Below, piece by piece: positions 31,051 to 40,032 of a stretch of DNA of 64,000 nucleotides. Origin of the DNA: Aquella oligotrophica (lineage in GTDB: Bacteria; Pseudomonadota; Gammaproteobacteria; Burkholderiales; UBA11063). A program made the translations under genes and the position numbers. How positions within the stretch are numbered: the stretch's first letter is position 1; each line of letters starts with the position of its first letter. The notes beneath the pieces were generated by a model. That model saw only the letters and a program-made list of their open reading frames with translations, did not search any database and was not told the DNA's origin. Where the stretch lies: the NCBI RefSeq assembly GCF_002892535.1, contig NZ_CP024847.1, positions 124,001 through 188,000 of the forward strand, given 5' to 3'.

Positions 31051-32409
31051 CTAGCTTTTACGCCAGACTGTACCATCTTTATTATCTTCCAAAATTATTC
31101 CATTAGCTAATAGATCTGCTCTTATCTGATCTGCTAATTTGAAATCTTTGTTTTGCTTAGCTATTTTTCTAGAAATTATTAATTGTTCAATTTCACTTTC
31201 AGCCAGAGCACAATCAGCCTGTAAAAAATTTTCTGAAGTGCTAGTTATTAATCCAATAGTTCCTGCTAATTTTTTTAGTAAATTTGCTAGATCAACATTA
31301 TCAGTCTTGTTTAATTCCGTTACTATTTCAAATAAAATGCTTATTGCCAATGGAGTGTTAAAATCATCATCCATTGCTTCTTTGAACTTTCTAGCAAATT
31401 GACTATTCCAGTCAATCAAATAGTCTTCCGTTAGATTGTATTTTCTTAAAGCTTGATAAAACCGGTTAAGACTATTCTTAGTATCCATCAAACTATCATG
31501 CGAAAAATTTAACGGACTTCTATAATGGGTTTTTAACATAAAAAATCTTATTACTTCAGGGTTATATTCATTAAGTACATCCCTTAACGTAAAAAAATTA
31601 CCTAATGACTTCGACATTTTTTCATCATTTATGTTCAAAAACCCATTATGTAGCCAGTAATTGGCAAACTTACAGCTATTATGAGCTTCACTTTGCGCTA
31701 TTTCATTTTCATGATGTGGGAATTGTAAATCCTGACCACCACCATGAATATCAAAATTTTTACCAAGTATTTCTTCAGACATTGCAGAGCACTCTATATG
31801 CCAGCCAGGTCTTCCATAACCAAATTCAGAATCCCAGCAAGGCTCTTCACTCGAAGCTTTCCAAAGAACAAAATCTAGCGGATCTTCTTTATTTAAATCA
31901 ACTTGGACTCTTTCACCAGCTCGTAAATCATTAATACTTTTACCGGATAATTTTCCATAACTTTCAAATTGTCTAACTCGGTAATAAATATCTCCATTTT
32001 TAGCCTGATAAGCGAAACCTTTATTAATTAACCCTTTAATTAAATTTAACATTTGAGGTATATATTTTGTTGCTCGTGGCTCAATATCTGGTTTCATTAT
32101 CCCCAAACGGGCAAAATCTTCATGCATAAAATCAATAAACCGCTCAGTCAGAGTATAAATACTTTCACCATTTTCTTTTGCCCGATTAATAATCTTATCA
32201 TCAATATCTGTGATATTTTCTACAAAAGTTGTCTGATAACCACTATTAATGAACCAGCGACGTATCATGTCAAATACTACAGCTTTTCGCGCATGTCCAA
32301 GATGACAATAATCATAAACTGTTTGACCGCATACGTAAATTTTTACTTTGCCTTGTTCAATCGGAATAAATTGTTCTTTTTGCTTATTTAAACTATTAAA
32401 TATTTTCAT
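31051..32409 (-). CDS. cysS: Cysteinyl-tRNA synthetase
   Basis: 452 residues. Zinc- and ATP-binding motifs: YVCGQTVYDYCHLGHARKAV (with HLGH as the HIGH motif), the GYGRPGWHIECSAM zinc region, FPHHENEIAQSEAH, and KMSKSLGNF. The C-terminal DALR and anticodon-binding parts are intact. It charges tRNA-Cys. No good ribosome site precedes the ATG. A terminator hairpin (32425-32460) separates it from ntrX, so its promoter must lie close to that hairpin. Confidence 0.95.
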   Translation of the reverse strand: MKIFNSLNKQKEQFIPIEQGKVKIYVCGQTVYDYCHLGHARKAVVFDMIRRWFINSGYQTTFVENITDIDDKIINRAKENGESIYTLTERFIDFMHEDFARLGIMKPDIEPRATKYIPQMLNLIKGLINKGFAYQAKNGDIYYRVRQFESYGKLSGKSINDLRAGERVQVDLNKEDPLDFVLWKASSEEPCWDSEFGYGRPGWHIECSAMSEEILGKNFDIHGGGQDLQFPHHENEIAQSEAHNSCKFANYWLHNGFLNINDEKMSKSLGNFFTLRDVLNEYNPEVIRFFMLKTHYRSPLNFSHDSLMDTKNSLNRFYQALRKYNLTEDYLIDWNSQFARKFKEAMDDDFNTPLAISILFEIVTELNKTDNVDLANLLKKLAGTIGLITSTSENFLQADCALAESEIEQLIISRKIAKQNKDFKLADQIRADLLANGIILEDNKDGTVWRKS

Positions 32410-32424
32410 AATTTTGTTGTGTAT

Positions 32425-32460
32425 AAAAAATTAATTCCGTAGTATCAACCACGGAATTAA
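32425..32460 (-). terminator. Terminator after ntrX
   Basis: Stem TTAATTCCGT/ACGGAATTAA (32431-32440 with 32451-32460) has a 10-base loop and a six-T run on the minus strand. The plus side is also T-rich, so it may work in both directions. Confidence 0.8.
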
Positions 32461-32468
32461 TTTTAATT

Positions 32469-33050
32469 TTATTTTATCTTAATACCCAAATTTTTAAATT
32501 TTCTATATAAATGAGCTCGATCAACACCCGAAACTTCAGCTATTTTAGTTATATTTCCTTTTTGTTTATTCATATGATAAAGAAAATATCTTCGCTCAAG
32601 TGTCTCTTTAATATTTTTTAATTGATTATTTAAATCAAGTGTAATTATTTCAGAGATATCCTCCAAAACACCTTCACTATTAGTTCTTTCTTTAAGAATA
32701 TGTTTATCAACTAATGGCAATAGCTTGCTTAATGAAAGTGGCTTTTCAAGAAAATCCCTAGCTCCTATTCGTATTGCTTCAAGAGCACTAGTTATCGAAG
32801 CATGCCCGGACATCATGATTACAGGTGTAACAATCCCATTTGACAAGAACCGTTTAAATAAAGAAACCCCATCCATATCAGGTAGCCATACATCCATTAG
32901 AATCAGATCAAATCTGTATTCTTTAACCATTTTATCTGCTTCAAGGGCATTTTCTGCTAATTTTACCAAATATCCTTCATCTTCAAGACATTCACGTAAT
33001 AATTCACGTATCCCAAGTTCGTCATCAACAATTAATATTTGTTTTTCCAT
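32469..33050 (-). CDS. ntrX: NtrX-type response regulator lacking the AAA+ domain
   Basis: 193 residues from the ATG at 33050. The receiver domain occupies about 1-120, with the acidic pair Asp9/Asp10, phospho-acceptor Asp53 (LILMDVWLPDMDG) and the conserved Lys in FLEKPLS. After a short linker comes a Fis-type helix-turn-helix (GNITKIAEVSGVDRAHLYRK). The sigma-54-interacting AAA+ domain of typical NtrX (about 450 residues in all) is absent, and the junction is clean with no remnant. As I recall, the same reduction has been described for Neisseria NtrX. It should act as a sigma-70-dependent regulator or repressor. It follows ntrY by 27 bases. Confidence 0.85.
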   Translation of the reverse strand: MEKQILIVDDELGIRELLRECLEDEGYLVKLAENALEADKMVKEYRFDLILMDVWLPDMDGVSLFKRFLSNGIVTPVIMMSGHASITSALEAIRIGARDFLEKPLSLSKLLPLVDKHILKERTNSEGVLEDISEIITLDLNNQLKNIKETLERRYFLYHMNKQKGNITKIAEVSGVDRAHLYRKFKNLGIKIK

Positions 33051-33077
33051 TAAAAACAACCCTTAAAACAATATAGT

Positions 33078-35183
33078 TTATTCTACAAGTGGTAATTTTA
33101 CTACTACATTGGCACCATTGTCATTAAATACTTCAATTTTACCGTTATGTTCGTCTATAATTTTCTTCACAATTGCCATCCCCAGACCACTTCCCTTAAC
33201 ACCTTTAGTTGTACGATATGGTTCAAATAGGTTTTCAATGATGATTTTATCAAATCCTGGACCATTATCTTTAATTAAAATTTTAATATAGCTATTTTCT
33301 TTGGAAATATGTACCAATACCTGCTTATTTTCAGTTAATTCCACACTTTCAATAGCATTTTTAACTAAATTATGGAAAACCTGACGTAAGAGACTGCTAT
33401 CTCCCATAAAAAATAATTCTTCTTCGCTAAAATTTTTATCAAGCTTAATATAGTCTATATTTTCATATAAAATATAAAATTGAGTAAAAAATTGAATAAC
33501 TCCCATTCTAGATAATGAAGGCTTACTTATGTTAGCAAAATCTCTGAATTTATTTACTAACTCTTTTAAATCCTCAACCTGAATGATAATCTGTTTAACC
33601 AATCGCTGTAAGAATGTTTGATCTTCTGTAGTTAATTTAGGTGTTAACTTCATTTCTATTCGCTCAGCGGATAAAACTATCGGCGTCAAAGGATTTTTAA
33701 TCTCATGTGCCAACCGCTTTGCTATATCCGCCCAAGCTTGATTCTGTTTCGCTTTTATTAAATTAGTTACATCGCTAATTAATGTTATATAAAGTATTTC
33801 ATCACTTGTATTAAATTTTATTGTTTTAACAAATAAAGTTTTTATATTATAACCATCGCGAATAATAACATTTTCTTCCCAATCATTATTTTTATTTGAA
33901 AAATTATTTTCTATAATTTCAATTAATCTATCAAGATGAGAATAAATTTTACCCCATAGATTCAATGGAGTTCCTTTTAAATTCTCAAGATCAACACCTA
34001 ATATTTCATGGCTTATTAAATTAATATTTTTTATATTATATTTCTCATCATAAACTATTACACTCAAACTCAGGTTATTAATTAAACTTTCAAGATAGTT
34101 TTTGTAAGAAGTAATTTGCTCTTTTTGAAATTTTTCAAGTTTTCTAACTCTATCAAGATTCTGACTCATTTCATTGAATGCGGTTATCAAATCAGATAAT
34201 TCATCATTACCGTAAACCAGATTTTTATTATTAAATGAACCTTGTTTTATTGACTGAATATTTTCAATTAAACTACTTAACCGTTTTATAAGAAATTGAG
34301 CAAAAAATATTGACAGTAAGACAGCGATTGAAATAGATAATAAAACACTAATAATCAATGTGCTAGTATAAACATCTTTTAAATGATCTTTGTTACTTAG
34401 TAAACCTAAATACAAATCTTTATTCTGAACTAACTTAGTATTATCAACTCGAATAAATTCCGGTGCATTTTGCGATAATACTATTATTTTATTTTTATCA
34501 TAAATCTGGTAATAATAAAATACATAATCCCCTTGTAAATCTTTATTTATCTCATAATAATAACCATTACTTTGTATCTTAGCTATTAGCGGTTGTGATA
34601 AATGTACTGGCAAAAAGCCATTTATGTTTAAACTGTCATTAAGTAATAACTTGCCACTTATATCATAAATTCTAAGATTGTTCACATCGATTATATTTTT
34701 AATCTTCTCAAGATTAAAGTTATTATCACTTTGATCAATAATTTTTAAGTATTCAGTTGCAATTGTAGTTTTTTTCTTTAATTCTTTTGAAAAATACTTT
34801 ATACTTTCTTCGGCAATATTAAAGCTATTATTAAATAACTCTTCGATTTGTGGATTAAATAAACGATTAACTGTATTATCAATAAAGTAGTTGGCAATTT
34901 TTATATTTATCAATGAAGGGATAATTACCATTAATGACAATAATATAAATATTTTCTTTGTTATTTTAGAACCAAAGACATTTGATCTAAAAAATATCTT
35001 ATATACAAAAAAACTTATAGTTAAAACTAATAATACCTCTATAATATGATTTAACTGAATTATCTCTTTATAGTCATTTAAATACAAAATAACATCATAT
35101 TTAGAATATACAGTAACATAAAAATAACTAAATATTATTAAAATTGCTAAAACTAACAAAAAACCAATATTAATATTTTTCAT
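33078..35183 (-). CDS. ntrY: Sensor histidine kinase NtrY
   Basis: 701 residues. Three N-terminal membrane helices (about 5-25, 47-65, 80-100) are followed by an extracytoplasmic region, another helix near 275-298, a HAMP linker (about 300-350), a PAS-like domain, the phospho-acceptor His493 in AKRLAHEIKNPLTP, and the ATPase domain with LRQVFHNLVKNAIES and GSGLGMAIVKKI. NtrY with NtrX forms a two-component pair linked in other proteobacteria to nitrogen or redox/respiratory control. Codons here are more AT-rich than in the atp operon. It follows rsmB by 11 bases. Confidence 0.9.
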   Translation of the reverse strand: MKNINIGFLLVLAILIIFSYFYVTVYSKYDVILYLNDYKEIIQLNHIIEVLLVLTISFFVYKIFFRSNVFGSKITKKIFILLSLMVIIPSLINIKIANYFIDNTVNRLFNPQIEELFNNSFNIAEESIKYFSKELKKKTTIATEYLKIIDQSDNNFNLEKIKNIIDVNNLRIYDISGKLLLNDSLNINGFLPVHLSQPLIAKIQSNGYYYEINKDLQGDYVFYYYQIYDKNKIIVLSQNAPEFIRVDNTKLVQNKDLYLGLLSNKDHLKDVYTSTLIISVLLSISIAVLLSIFFAQFLIKRLSSLIENIQSIKQGSFNNKNLVYGNDELSDLITAFNEMSQNLDRVRKLEKFQKEQITSYKNYLESLINNLSLSVIVYDEKYNIKNINLISHEILGVDLENLKGTPLNLWGKIYSHLDRLIEIIENNFSNKNNDWEENVIIRDGYNIKTLFVKTIKFNTSDEILYITLISDVTNLIKAKQNQAWADIAKRLAHEIKNPLTPIVLSAERIEMKLTPKLTTEDQTFLQRLVKQIIIQVEDLKELVNKFRDFANISKPSLSRMGVIQFFTQFYILYENIDYIKLDKNFSEEELFFMGDSSLLRQVFHNLVKNAIESVELTENKQVLVHISKENSYIKILIKDNGPGFDKIIIENLFEPYRTTKGVKGSGLGMAIVKKIIDEHNGKIEVFNDNGANVVVKLPLVE

Positions 35184-35194
35184 AAAATAAATAC

Positions 35195-36430
35195 CTATTT
35201 AGATAATTTTCTTATTAAAGCATAATATAAACCATCATTATATAAATCTGGAAGAATCTGTATATCAGTAATTAATTCAAATCCAACTATATTATTACTA
35301 AACCATTTAATATTATCTTCATTCTCATCTTTTAAAATTGAGCATGTAACATAAAGCATATAACCATTAGTTTCAAGCATATCAAATAAATTTACTACTA
35401 TCTTTCGCTGTAATCCAACAAACTTTGAAATATCTGTTTCCAATCTATTTACCCTAATATCTGGATTTTTTTTAATTGTCCCTATGGCAGAACATGGAAC
35501 ATCAGCTAAGATAAAGTCAAATTTATTATAATCCCACCAATCTTTACTCGCTGCATCAGCTAATATACATTTACAATTTAAATCTAATCGGTTTAAATTT
35601 TCTTTTATTTTATCTAATCGATTTTGCGAATTATCAAGTGCAGTTAAATCCAGATCATAATTCTCAAGTAATAAACAAGTCTTTCCTCCAGGTGCAGCAC
35701 ATGCATCTAATATTCTCTTTGGCTGTATTGAATATTTAGCTAAAATATCTGATATATATTGTGCCGCTGAATCTTGAATACTTACATAACCATCTGCGAA
35801 AAATGGTATATTTATAATATTATTTTCTTTTTCTAAAATAATAACATTATTAAGAACCTTATATTCGATTTCATTATCTTCTAAAACTTCAATATATTTT
35901 TCGATATTTGTTTTCCGTTTGTTAACTCTTAATGTTATTTTAACATCTGCATTCAAAGCATTAAATATTTGCTCATACTTATTAGGATAATATTCTATAA
36001 TTTTATCACTTAACCAATTTGATAGATTTGCACCAACTTTATAATCTATTAACTCTTGCTTTAATAAATCTTTCTTTCGTAAATAATTTTGAAGAACTGC
36101 ATTAACTAAATTTTTATATTTTCCGTTATACTTTTTTGTTAAATTAACTAAATCATTAACTATTGCATAGGGTGGTTTAACTGAATAAGTAATTTCATAT
36201 ATACCCATTTGCAGAATCAAATAAACATCTTGATTAGGTATTTTTTTTAGTAATCTAGTTAATATAAATTTAATTGAATAATAATTTTTTAATATCTGAT
36301 AACAGTGGTTTTTTATTTTATTACGATATTTGTTATCATCAACTTTTAAAATTACCTCTTTTAAATTTTTGCCACTATAGATTTCTTTCAAACACTTTAT
36401 TATTAAATGATATTCTTGCATATTATCCAT
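35195..36430 (-). CDS. rsmB: 16S rRNA m5C967 methyltransferase
   Basis: 411 residues from the ATG at 36430; an alternative ATG lies at 36421, and longer upstream reading is rejected because it would cross the fpr terminator. An N-terminal NusB-like helical domain (about 1-140) is followed by a SAM-dependent methyltransferase domain with ILDACAAPGGKTCLL, ADVPCSAIGTIKKNPDIR and the catalytic YVTCSIL. It methylates C967 of 16S rRNA. A parS-like palindrome (36434-36449) sits directly before the start codon, where a ribosome site would be expected. Confidence 0.9.
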   Translation of the reverse strand: MDNMQEYHLIIKCLKEIYSGKNLKEVILKVDDNKYRNKIKNHCYQILKNYYSIKFILTRLLKKIPNQDVYLILQMGIYEITYSVKPPYAIVNDLVNLTKKYNGKYKNLVNAVLQNYLRKKDLLKQELIDYKVGANLSNWLSDKIIEYYPNKYEQIFNALNADVKITLRVNKRKTNIEKYIEVLEDNEIEYKVLNNVIILEKENNIINIPFFADGYVSIQDSAAQYISDILAKYSIQPKRILDACAAPGGKTCLLLENYDLDLTALDNSQNRLDKIKENLNRLDLNCKCILADAASKDWWDYNKFDFILADVPCSAIGTIKKNPDIRVNRLETDISKFVGLQRKIVVNLFDMLETNGYMLYVTCSILKDENEDNIKWFSNNIVGFELITDIQILPDLYNDGLYYALIRKLSK

Positions 36431-36433
36431 TAA

Positions 36434-36449
36434 TGTTTCATATGAAACA
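36434..36449. other. parS-like centromere site (left)
   Basis: TGTTTCATATGAAACA, a perfect 16-bp palindrome. The general bacterial parS consensus is TGTTTCACGTGAAACA, so only the two central bases differ. It shares a longer left flank (TTAATG) with the second site at 40228. It fills the gap between the fpr terminator and the rsmB start. Confidence 0.65.
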
Positions 36450-36476
36450 AAAAAAAGATACCTAAGCGGTATCTTT
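36449..36476 (-). terminator. Intrinsic terminator of fpr
   Basis: Stem AAAGATACC/GGTATCTTT (36454-36462 with 36468-36476) has a 5-base loop and a minus-strand T run. It overlaps the fpr stop codon, and its T run abuts the parS-like site. Confidence 0.85.
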
Positions 36477-37251
36477 ACCAATAATTTTCTACAGCCATAT
36501 TACCAGGATTTCCTCGTCTGGATATAGTTAATCCTCTTTCAGCAAGTAACCTTCGTGTATCATCAACCATTTGTGGGTTACCACAAATCATAACTCTACT
36601 ATTTTCAACAGTAAAAGGAATACCTACGAAATCTTCTAATTCTTTATTAACAATAAGATCAGTAATTCTACCATATAAATCAGCTTCATTTTTTTCTCTA
36701 GTAGTAATCTTTACATACTTTAATTTATCTTTTACCAACTCACCGTAATATTCATGTGTGAAAAATTCATTAATCGTTTCTTGATAAGTTAACTCTTCAG
36801 ATAATCGAGTACAGTGTACTAAGATAACTTTATCGTATTGCTCCCAAACACTAAAGTCATACATTATAGATATAAATGGGGCTAACCCAGTACCAGTTGA
36901 TAAAAACCATAGATCTTTACCATTTTCAAACCTATCTGTTGTTAATAATCCATAATTCGTTTTATCAATATAAATATCATCATTTATTTTAATGTTTTTT
37001 AATCTTTGTGTAAATTCACCATCTGGAACTACAATAGAATAAAATTCGAGTTCTTCATCATAATCAGCTGAAACTATAGAGTAAGGTCTCCATACAATAG
37101 TTTCGTCTTCTTTTTTTACTCCTAATCTGGCAAATTGTCCAGGAATGAATTTAAAAGATTCATCTCGAGTAATTTTGAAGCTAAATAGATGATCTGTCCA
37201 TTGTTTAATATATGTTACTTTTTGTATTGTATATTTACCTTCTTTAGCCAT
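36475..37251 (-). CDS. fpr: Ferredoxin/flavodoxin-NADP+ reductase
   Basis: 258 residues, the length of bacterial subclass I/II enzymes. The FAD-binding RPYSIVSA motif lies near residue 55. The NADP-binding motifs LSTGTGLAPFISI (near 115) and VMICGNPQMVDDTRRLL (near 220) and the C-terminal GNPGNMAVENYW follow. It exchanges electrons between NADPH and ferredoxin or flavodoxin for iron-sulfur assembly and oxidative stress defence. It is the first leftward gene beside the candidate origin region and has its own terminator. Confidence 0.9.
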   Translation of the reverse strand: MAKEGKYTIQKVTYIKQWTDHLFSFKITRDESFKFIPGQFARLGVKKEDETIVWRPYSIVSADYDEELEFYSIVVPDGEFTQRLKNIKINDDIYIDKTNYGLLTTDRFENGKDLWFLSTGTGLAPFISIMYDFSVWEQYDKVILVHCTRLSEELTYQETINEFFTHEYYGELVKDKLKYVKITTREKNEADLYGRITDLIVNKELEDFVGIPFTVENSRVMICGNPQMVDDTRRLLAERGLTISRRGNPGNMAVENYW

Positions 37252-37571
37252 AATGATTCCATTTAATAATAAGAGGTTATTTTATCATTAGTTAAGAGCT
37301 TCTAATATTAAAGATTTAATGTTATAATATATTAACTAATTTTATTAATTATATACTTTATTATTATTAATATTAGTCTATTTCTATGTTAATAAGCTAT
37401 GTTTATATAAATAAATCAGATTATTAAGTATAAAAATAACATGATGATAATTCATGTATTAAGAAGTATATAAATGTGCATAAAAAAATATAAATAAATT
37501 AAATTGTGAATAACTTTAAATTATCAACATAGATTTTAAATTTTATTAACAATCAACTGTGAATAACTTTA
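37252..37571. other. Candidate replication origin: AT-rich region with DnaA-box cluster
   Basis: This 320-bp gap between divergent fpr and waaC is extremely AT-rich and has no gene. Three sequences match the DnaA box TTATNCACA exactly on the minus strand: 37475-37483 (TTATGCACA), 37505-37513 and 37558-37566 (both TTATTCACA). The last two lie within a repeated TGTGAATAACTTTAA, 53 bp apart. Three one-mismatch boxes lie at 37387-37395, 37521-37529 and 37543-37551. Stretches of A/T from 37321 to 37500 could be the unwinding element. Two parS-like sites flank the region at about 0.8 and 2.7 kb. dnaA, dnaN and gyrB are not nearby, so the origin reading is an inference. Confidence 0.6.
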
Positions 37572-38543
37572 ATGAAGCAACAAATAAATATTCTTATCAT
37601 TAGACTTTCTTCAATTGGTGATATATTTCATACATTAACTGTATTGCCTGATATAAAGAAAAAATTTCCAGATAGTAATATTGATTGGTGTGTTGATAAA
37701 TCATTTGAAAAAATAGTTAAATTATCACCTTTAGTTGATAATGTATTATCGATTCCTTTAAGAAAATGGAAAAAAAATAAGTTAACTTGGTTTTTTAAAT
37801 TATTAGATTATAAAAAAAGACTAAGTGATAAAAAATATGATTATATAATTGATACACAAGGGCTAATTAAATCTGCATTTATTACTAAATTTTTATTTAA
37901 TGGTAAGTTATATGGGCTTGATAAAAAATCTGCACGTGAGCCTTTATCAAGTGTATTTTATGATTATAAATATAACGTTAATCAAAATAATATAGCGGTT
38001 ATTCGCTTAAGAGGTTTGATAGCTAAAATTTTTGATCTTGATATAGATTACAATCAGATTGAGCTTCCTATTATTTTCAATGATTGTGGAATTAAATTAT
38101 CCGCAAATAGTATTTTATTTTTGCATGGTACTTCTAAAGAGTCCAAAAAATGGGATATAAATAATTGGAAAGTACTAACTGAATACATTTTAGAAAACTC
38201 GGATAATGATATTTATTTGACTTTTAGTAATAGTGAAGAAGAATTATTTGCTAATTCGCTTAGATCATTAGTAAACGATAACCGTGTTAAAATAGTTTAT
38301 AAAATGGAGTTTGCTTTGTTAGCAGATTTAATTAACAAAGTTAAACTTATTATTGGTGTTGATACTGGGTTCACTCATTTGGCAAATCTTTTAGGCAAGC
38401 CAACCTTAGCAATATATCAAGATAGCGATCCATCTTATGTAGGGATATTTAAATATAATAATTCATCTAATTTTGGTGGAAATAAACTAAAAGTATCTGC
38501 CAGTGAAATAATCAATTATATACAAAGTAATAAATTATTATAA
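37572..38543 (+). CDS. waaC: Lipopolysaccharide heptosyltransferase I
   Basis: 323 residues, GT-B fold of family GT9. The N-terminus KQQINILIIRLSSIGDIFHTL is typical of WaaC; IDWCVDKSFEKIV, the central TQGLIKSAF and the C-terminal IIGVDTGFTHLANLLGKPTLAIY nucleotide-sugar motif support it. It adds the first heptose to Kdo2-lipid A at the inner membrane. The start ATG follows a DnaA-box-like TGTGAATAACTTT with no ribosome site, so translation may be weak or leaderless. Grouping with waaA supports the assignment. Confidence 0.85.
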   Translation: MKQQINILIIRLSSIGDIFHTLTVLPDIKKKFPDSNIDWCVDKSFEKIVKLSPLVDNVLSIPLRKWKKNKLTWFFKLLDYKKRLSDKKYDYIIDTQGLIKSAFITKFLFNGKLYGLDKKSAREPLSSVFYDYKYNVNQNNIAVIRLRGLIAKIFDLDIDYNQIELPIIFNDCGIKLSANSILFLHGTSKESKKWDINNWKVLTEYILENSDNDIYLTFSNSEEELFANSLRSLVNDNRVKIVYKMEFALLADLINKVKLIIGVDTGFTHLANLLGKPTLAIYQDSDPSYVGIFKYNNSSNFGGNKLKVSASEIINYIQSNKLL

Positions 38544-38569
38544 TTTCTGTATTTTGTTTGGAGTAATTT

Positions 38570-38797
38570 ATGTTTAATAATAATGAAATATTCACTTCAC
38601 CTGATAAATGTATAGAAGAATGTGATAAGCAGATTGAATTTGCTAATAATATAATAAATTATTTACAACAGTATGTTAAGCAGATTGAGTCCATAAAATC
38701 AATAGCAGGATCAACAAAAGCGTTGCAGCAGATGAATCCTTTAAATATGATGATGGATTTCATTAATAGCCAGAATAAAAAGAAAGAAGATGAATGA
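38570..38797 (+). CDS. Small unknown helical protein
   Basis: 75 residues with a GGAG ribosome site, and its stop overlaps the waaA start by 4 bases (ATGA), so it is almost certainly translated and coupled to waaA. It is predicted to be mostly helical (CIEECDKQIEFANNIINYLQQY), with a methionine/asparagine-rich later part and a charged KKKEDE tail. No signal peptide or membrane helix. I do not recognise the family. Its place between two LPS core genes suggests a role near that pathway, but this is guesswork. Confidence 0.65.
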   Translation: MFNNNEIFTSPDKCIEECDKQIEFANNIINYLQQYVKQIESIKSIAGSTKALQQMNPLNMMMDFINSQNKKKEDE

Positions 38798-40032
38798 TTT
38801 TTATTTATTCATTTCTTTTATATCTAATATCACCTTTATTGCCTTTATATTTAAAATATCGTGGAAAAAAAAATCCAGATTATCTTCTTAATTGGAATGA
38901 AAGATTTGGTATAAATCTCAAAACACCCTTAAAAAAAATAATTTGGATTCATGCAGTTTCAGTTGGTGAAACTAGAGCCACTATAAAACTAATAAAACTA
39001 TTAAGTGATAGTTATCCTGAATATCAAATATTGATTACAAATATGACTCCAACTGGTAGAAAAACAGCAAGAAATCTTTTTCCAAACGCAATTGTCCATT
39101 ATATTCCATATGATTTATATTTCTCGGTTAGAAAATTTTATAAAACGTTTAAACCTGCTATTGGTATTATTATGGAAACCGAGATCTGGCCAAATTTGAT
39201 TTGGCAAAGTAAGAAGTTTAAAATACCTCTTTATCTTGCAAACGCTCGTTTATCTTATAGATCATATAACGGTTATAATAGGTTCAAATATTTATTAATG
39301 CCAGTTATTAATCAACTTAAAGGTATTTTATGTCAGGAAGAAAATACTTTAAATAATTTTAAAAATCTTGGTTATACTGGAGATTTAACTATTGTTGGTA
39401 ATACCAAATTTGATTTAGAGCTCCCGGAAAATTTTCTATCAGTTAAAGAATCTCTTAATAAAATTATTGATAATAGAAAAATAATATGTTTTGCTTCAAC
39501 ACGTGATGGTGAAGAAGATCTTATTTTAGATAATATTGATTTGAGTCTTGATGTTATTTATCTTATAATCCCAAGACACCCGGAAAGATTTTCTCTTTTG
39601 GCTGAGACTCTTGAAAAGAGATCGATTAAATATATTAGAAGATCGCAGAATAAACCGCTAGCAAAAGATGATAAAATCATTATTGGTGATAGTATGGGCG
39701 AAATGCTTGCTTATTACGCAATCAGTGAAATAGTTGTTATAGGTGGAAGCATAAATGATTTTGGTGGACAAAATCCATTAGAAGCATTTTTTATGGATAA
39801 ACCGGTGCTATTTGGTAAATCTATGTATAATTTTAGTAAAATAGCCAAGGACTCGCTAGATACTGGTTGTGCGATTCAATTTGATAATATTCAGAATTTG
39901 AAAAAAATTATAGATGACTTATTGATTAATGATGATTTATATTGTCAATTGAAGAATAAGTGCAAGTTATTTATGGATAAATATCAGGGTGCTTCTCAAA
40001 GAATATACGATATTGTAAATAAAGATTTATAG
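38794..40032 (+). CDS. waaA: 3-deoxy-D-manno-octulosonic acid (Kdo) transferase
   Basis: 412 residues. An N-terminal membrane anchor (FIYSFLLYLISPLLPLYL) is followed by IIWIHAVSVGETRATIKLI with the catalytic glutamate, ETEIWPNLIW, the SYRSYNGYNRFK segment, and the C-terminal GGSINDFGGQNPLEAFF sugar-nucleotide motif. It attaches Kdo to lipid A precursor on the inner face of the inner membrane. Together with waaC it shows that the cell makes a heptose-containing LPS core. Confidence 0.92.
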   Translation: MIFIYSFLLYLISPLLPLYLKYRGKKNPDYLLNWNERFGINLKTPLKKIIWIHAVSVGETRATIKLIKLLSDSYPEYQILITNMTPTGRKTARNLFPNAIVHYIPYDLYFSVRKFYKTFKPAIGIIMETEIWPNLIWQSKKFKIPLYLANARLSYRSYNGYNRFKYLLMPVINQLKGILCQEENTLNNFKNLGYTGDLTIVGNTKFDLELPENFLSVKESLNKIIDNRKIICFASTRDGEEDLILDNIDLSLDVIYLIIPRHPERFSLLAETLEKRSIKYIRRSQNKPLAKDDKIIIGDSMGEMLAYYAISEIVVIGGSINDFGGQNPLEAFFMDKPVLFGKSMYNFSKIAKDSLDTGCAIQFDNIQNLKKIIDDLLINDDLYCQLKNKCKLFMDKYQGASQRIYDIVNKDL

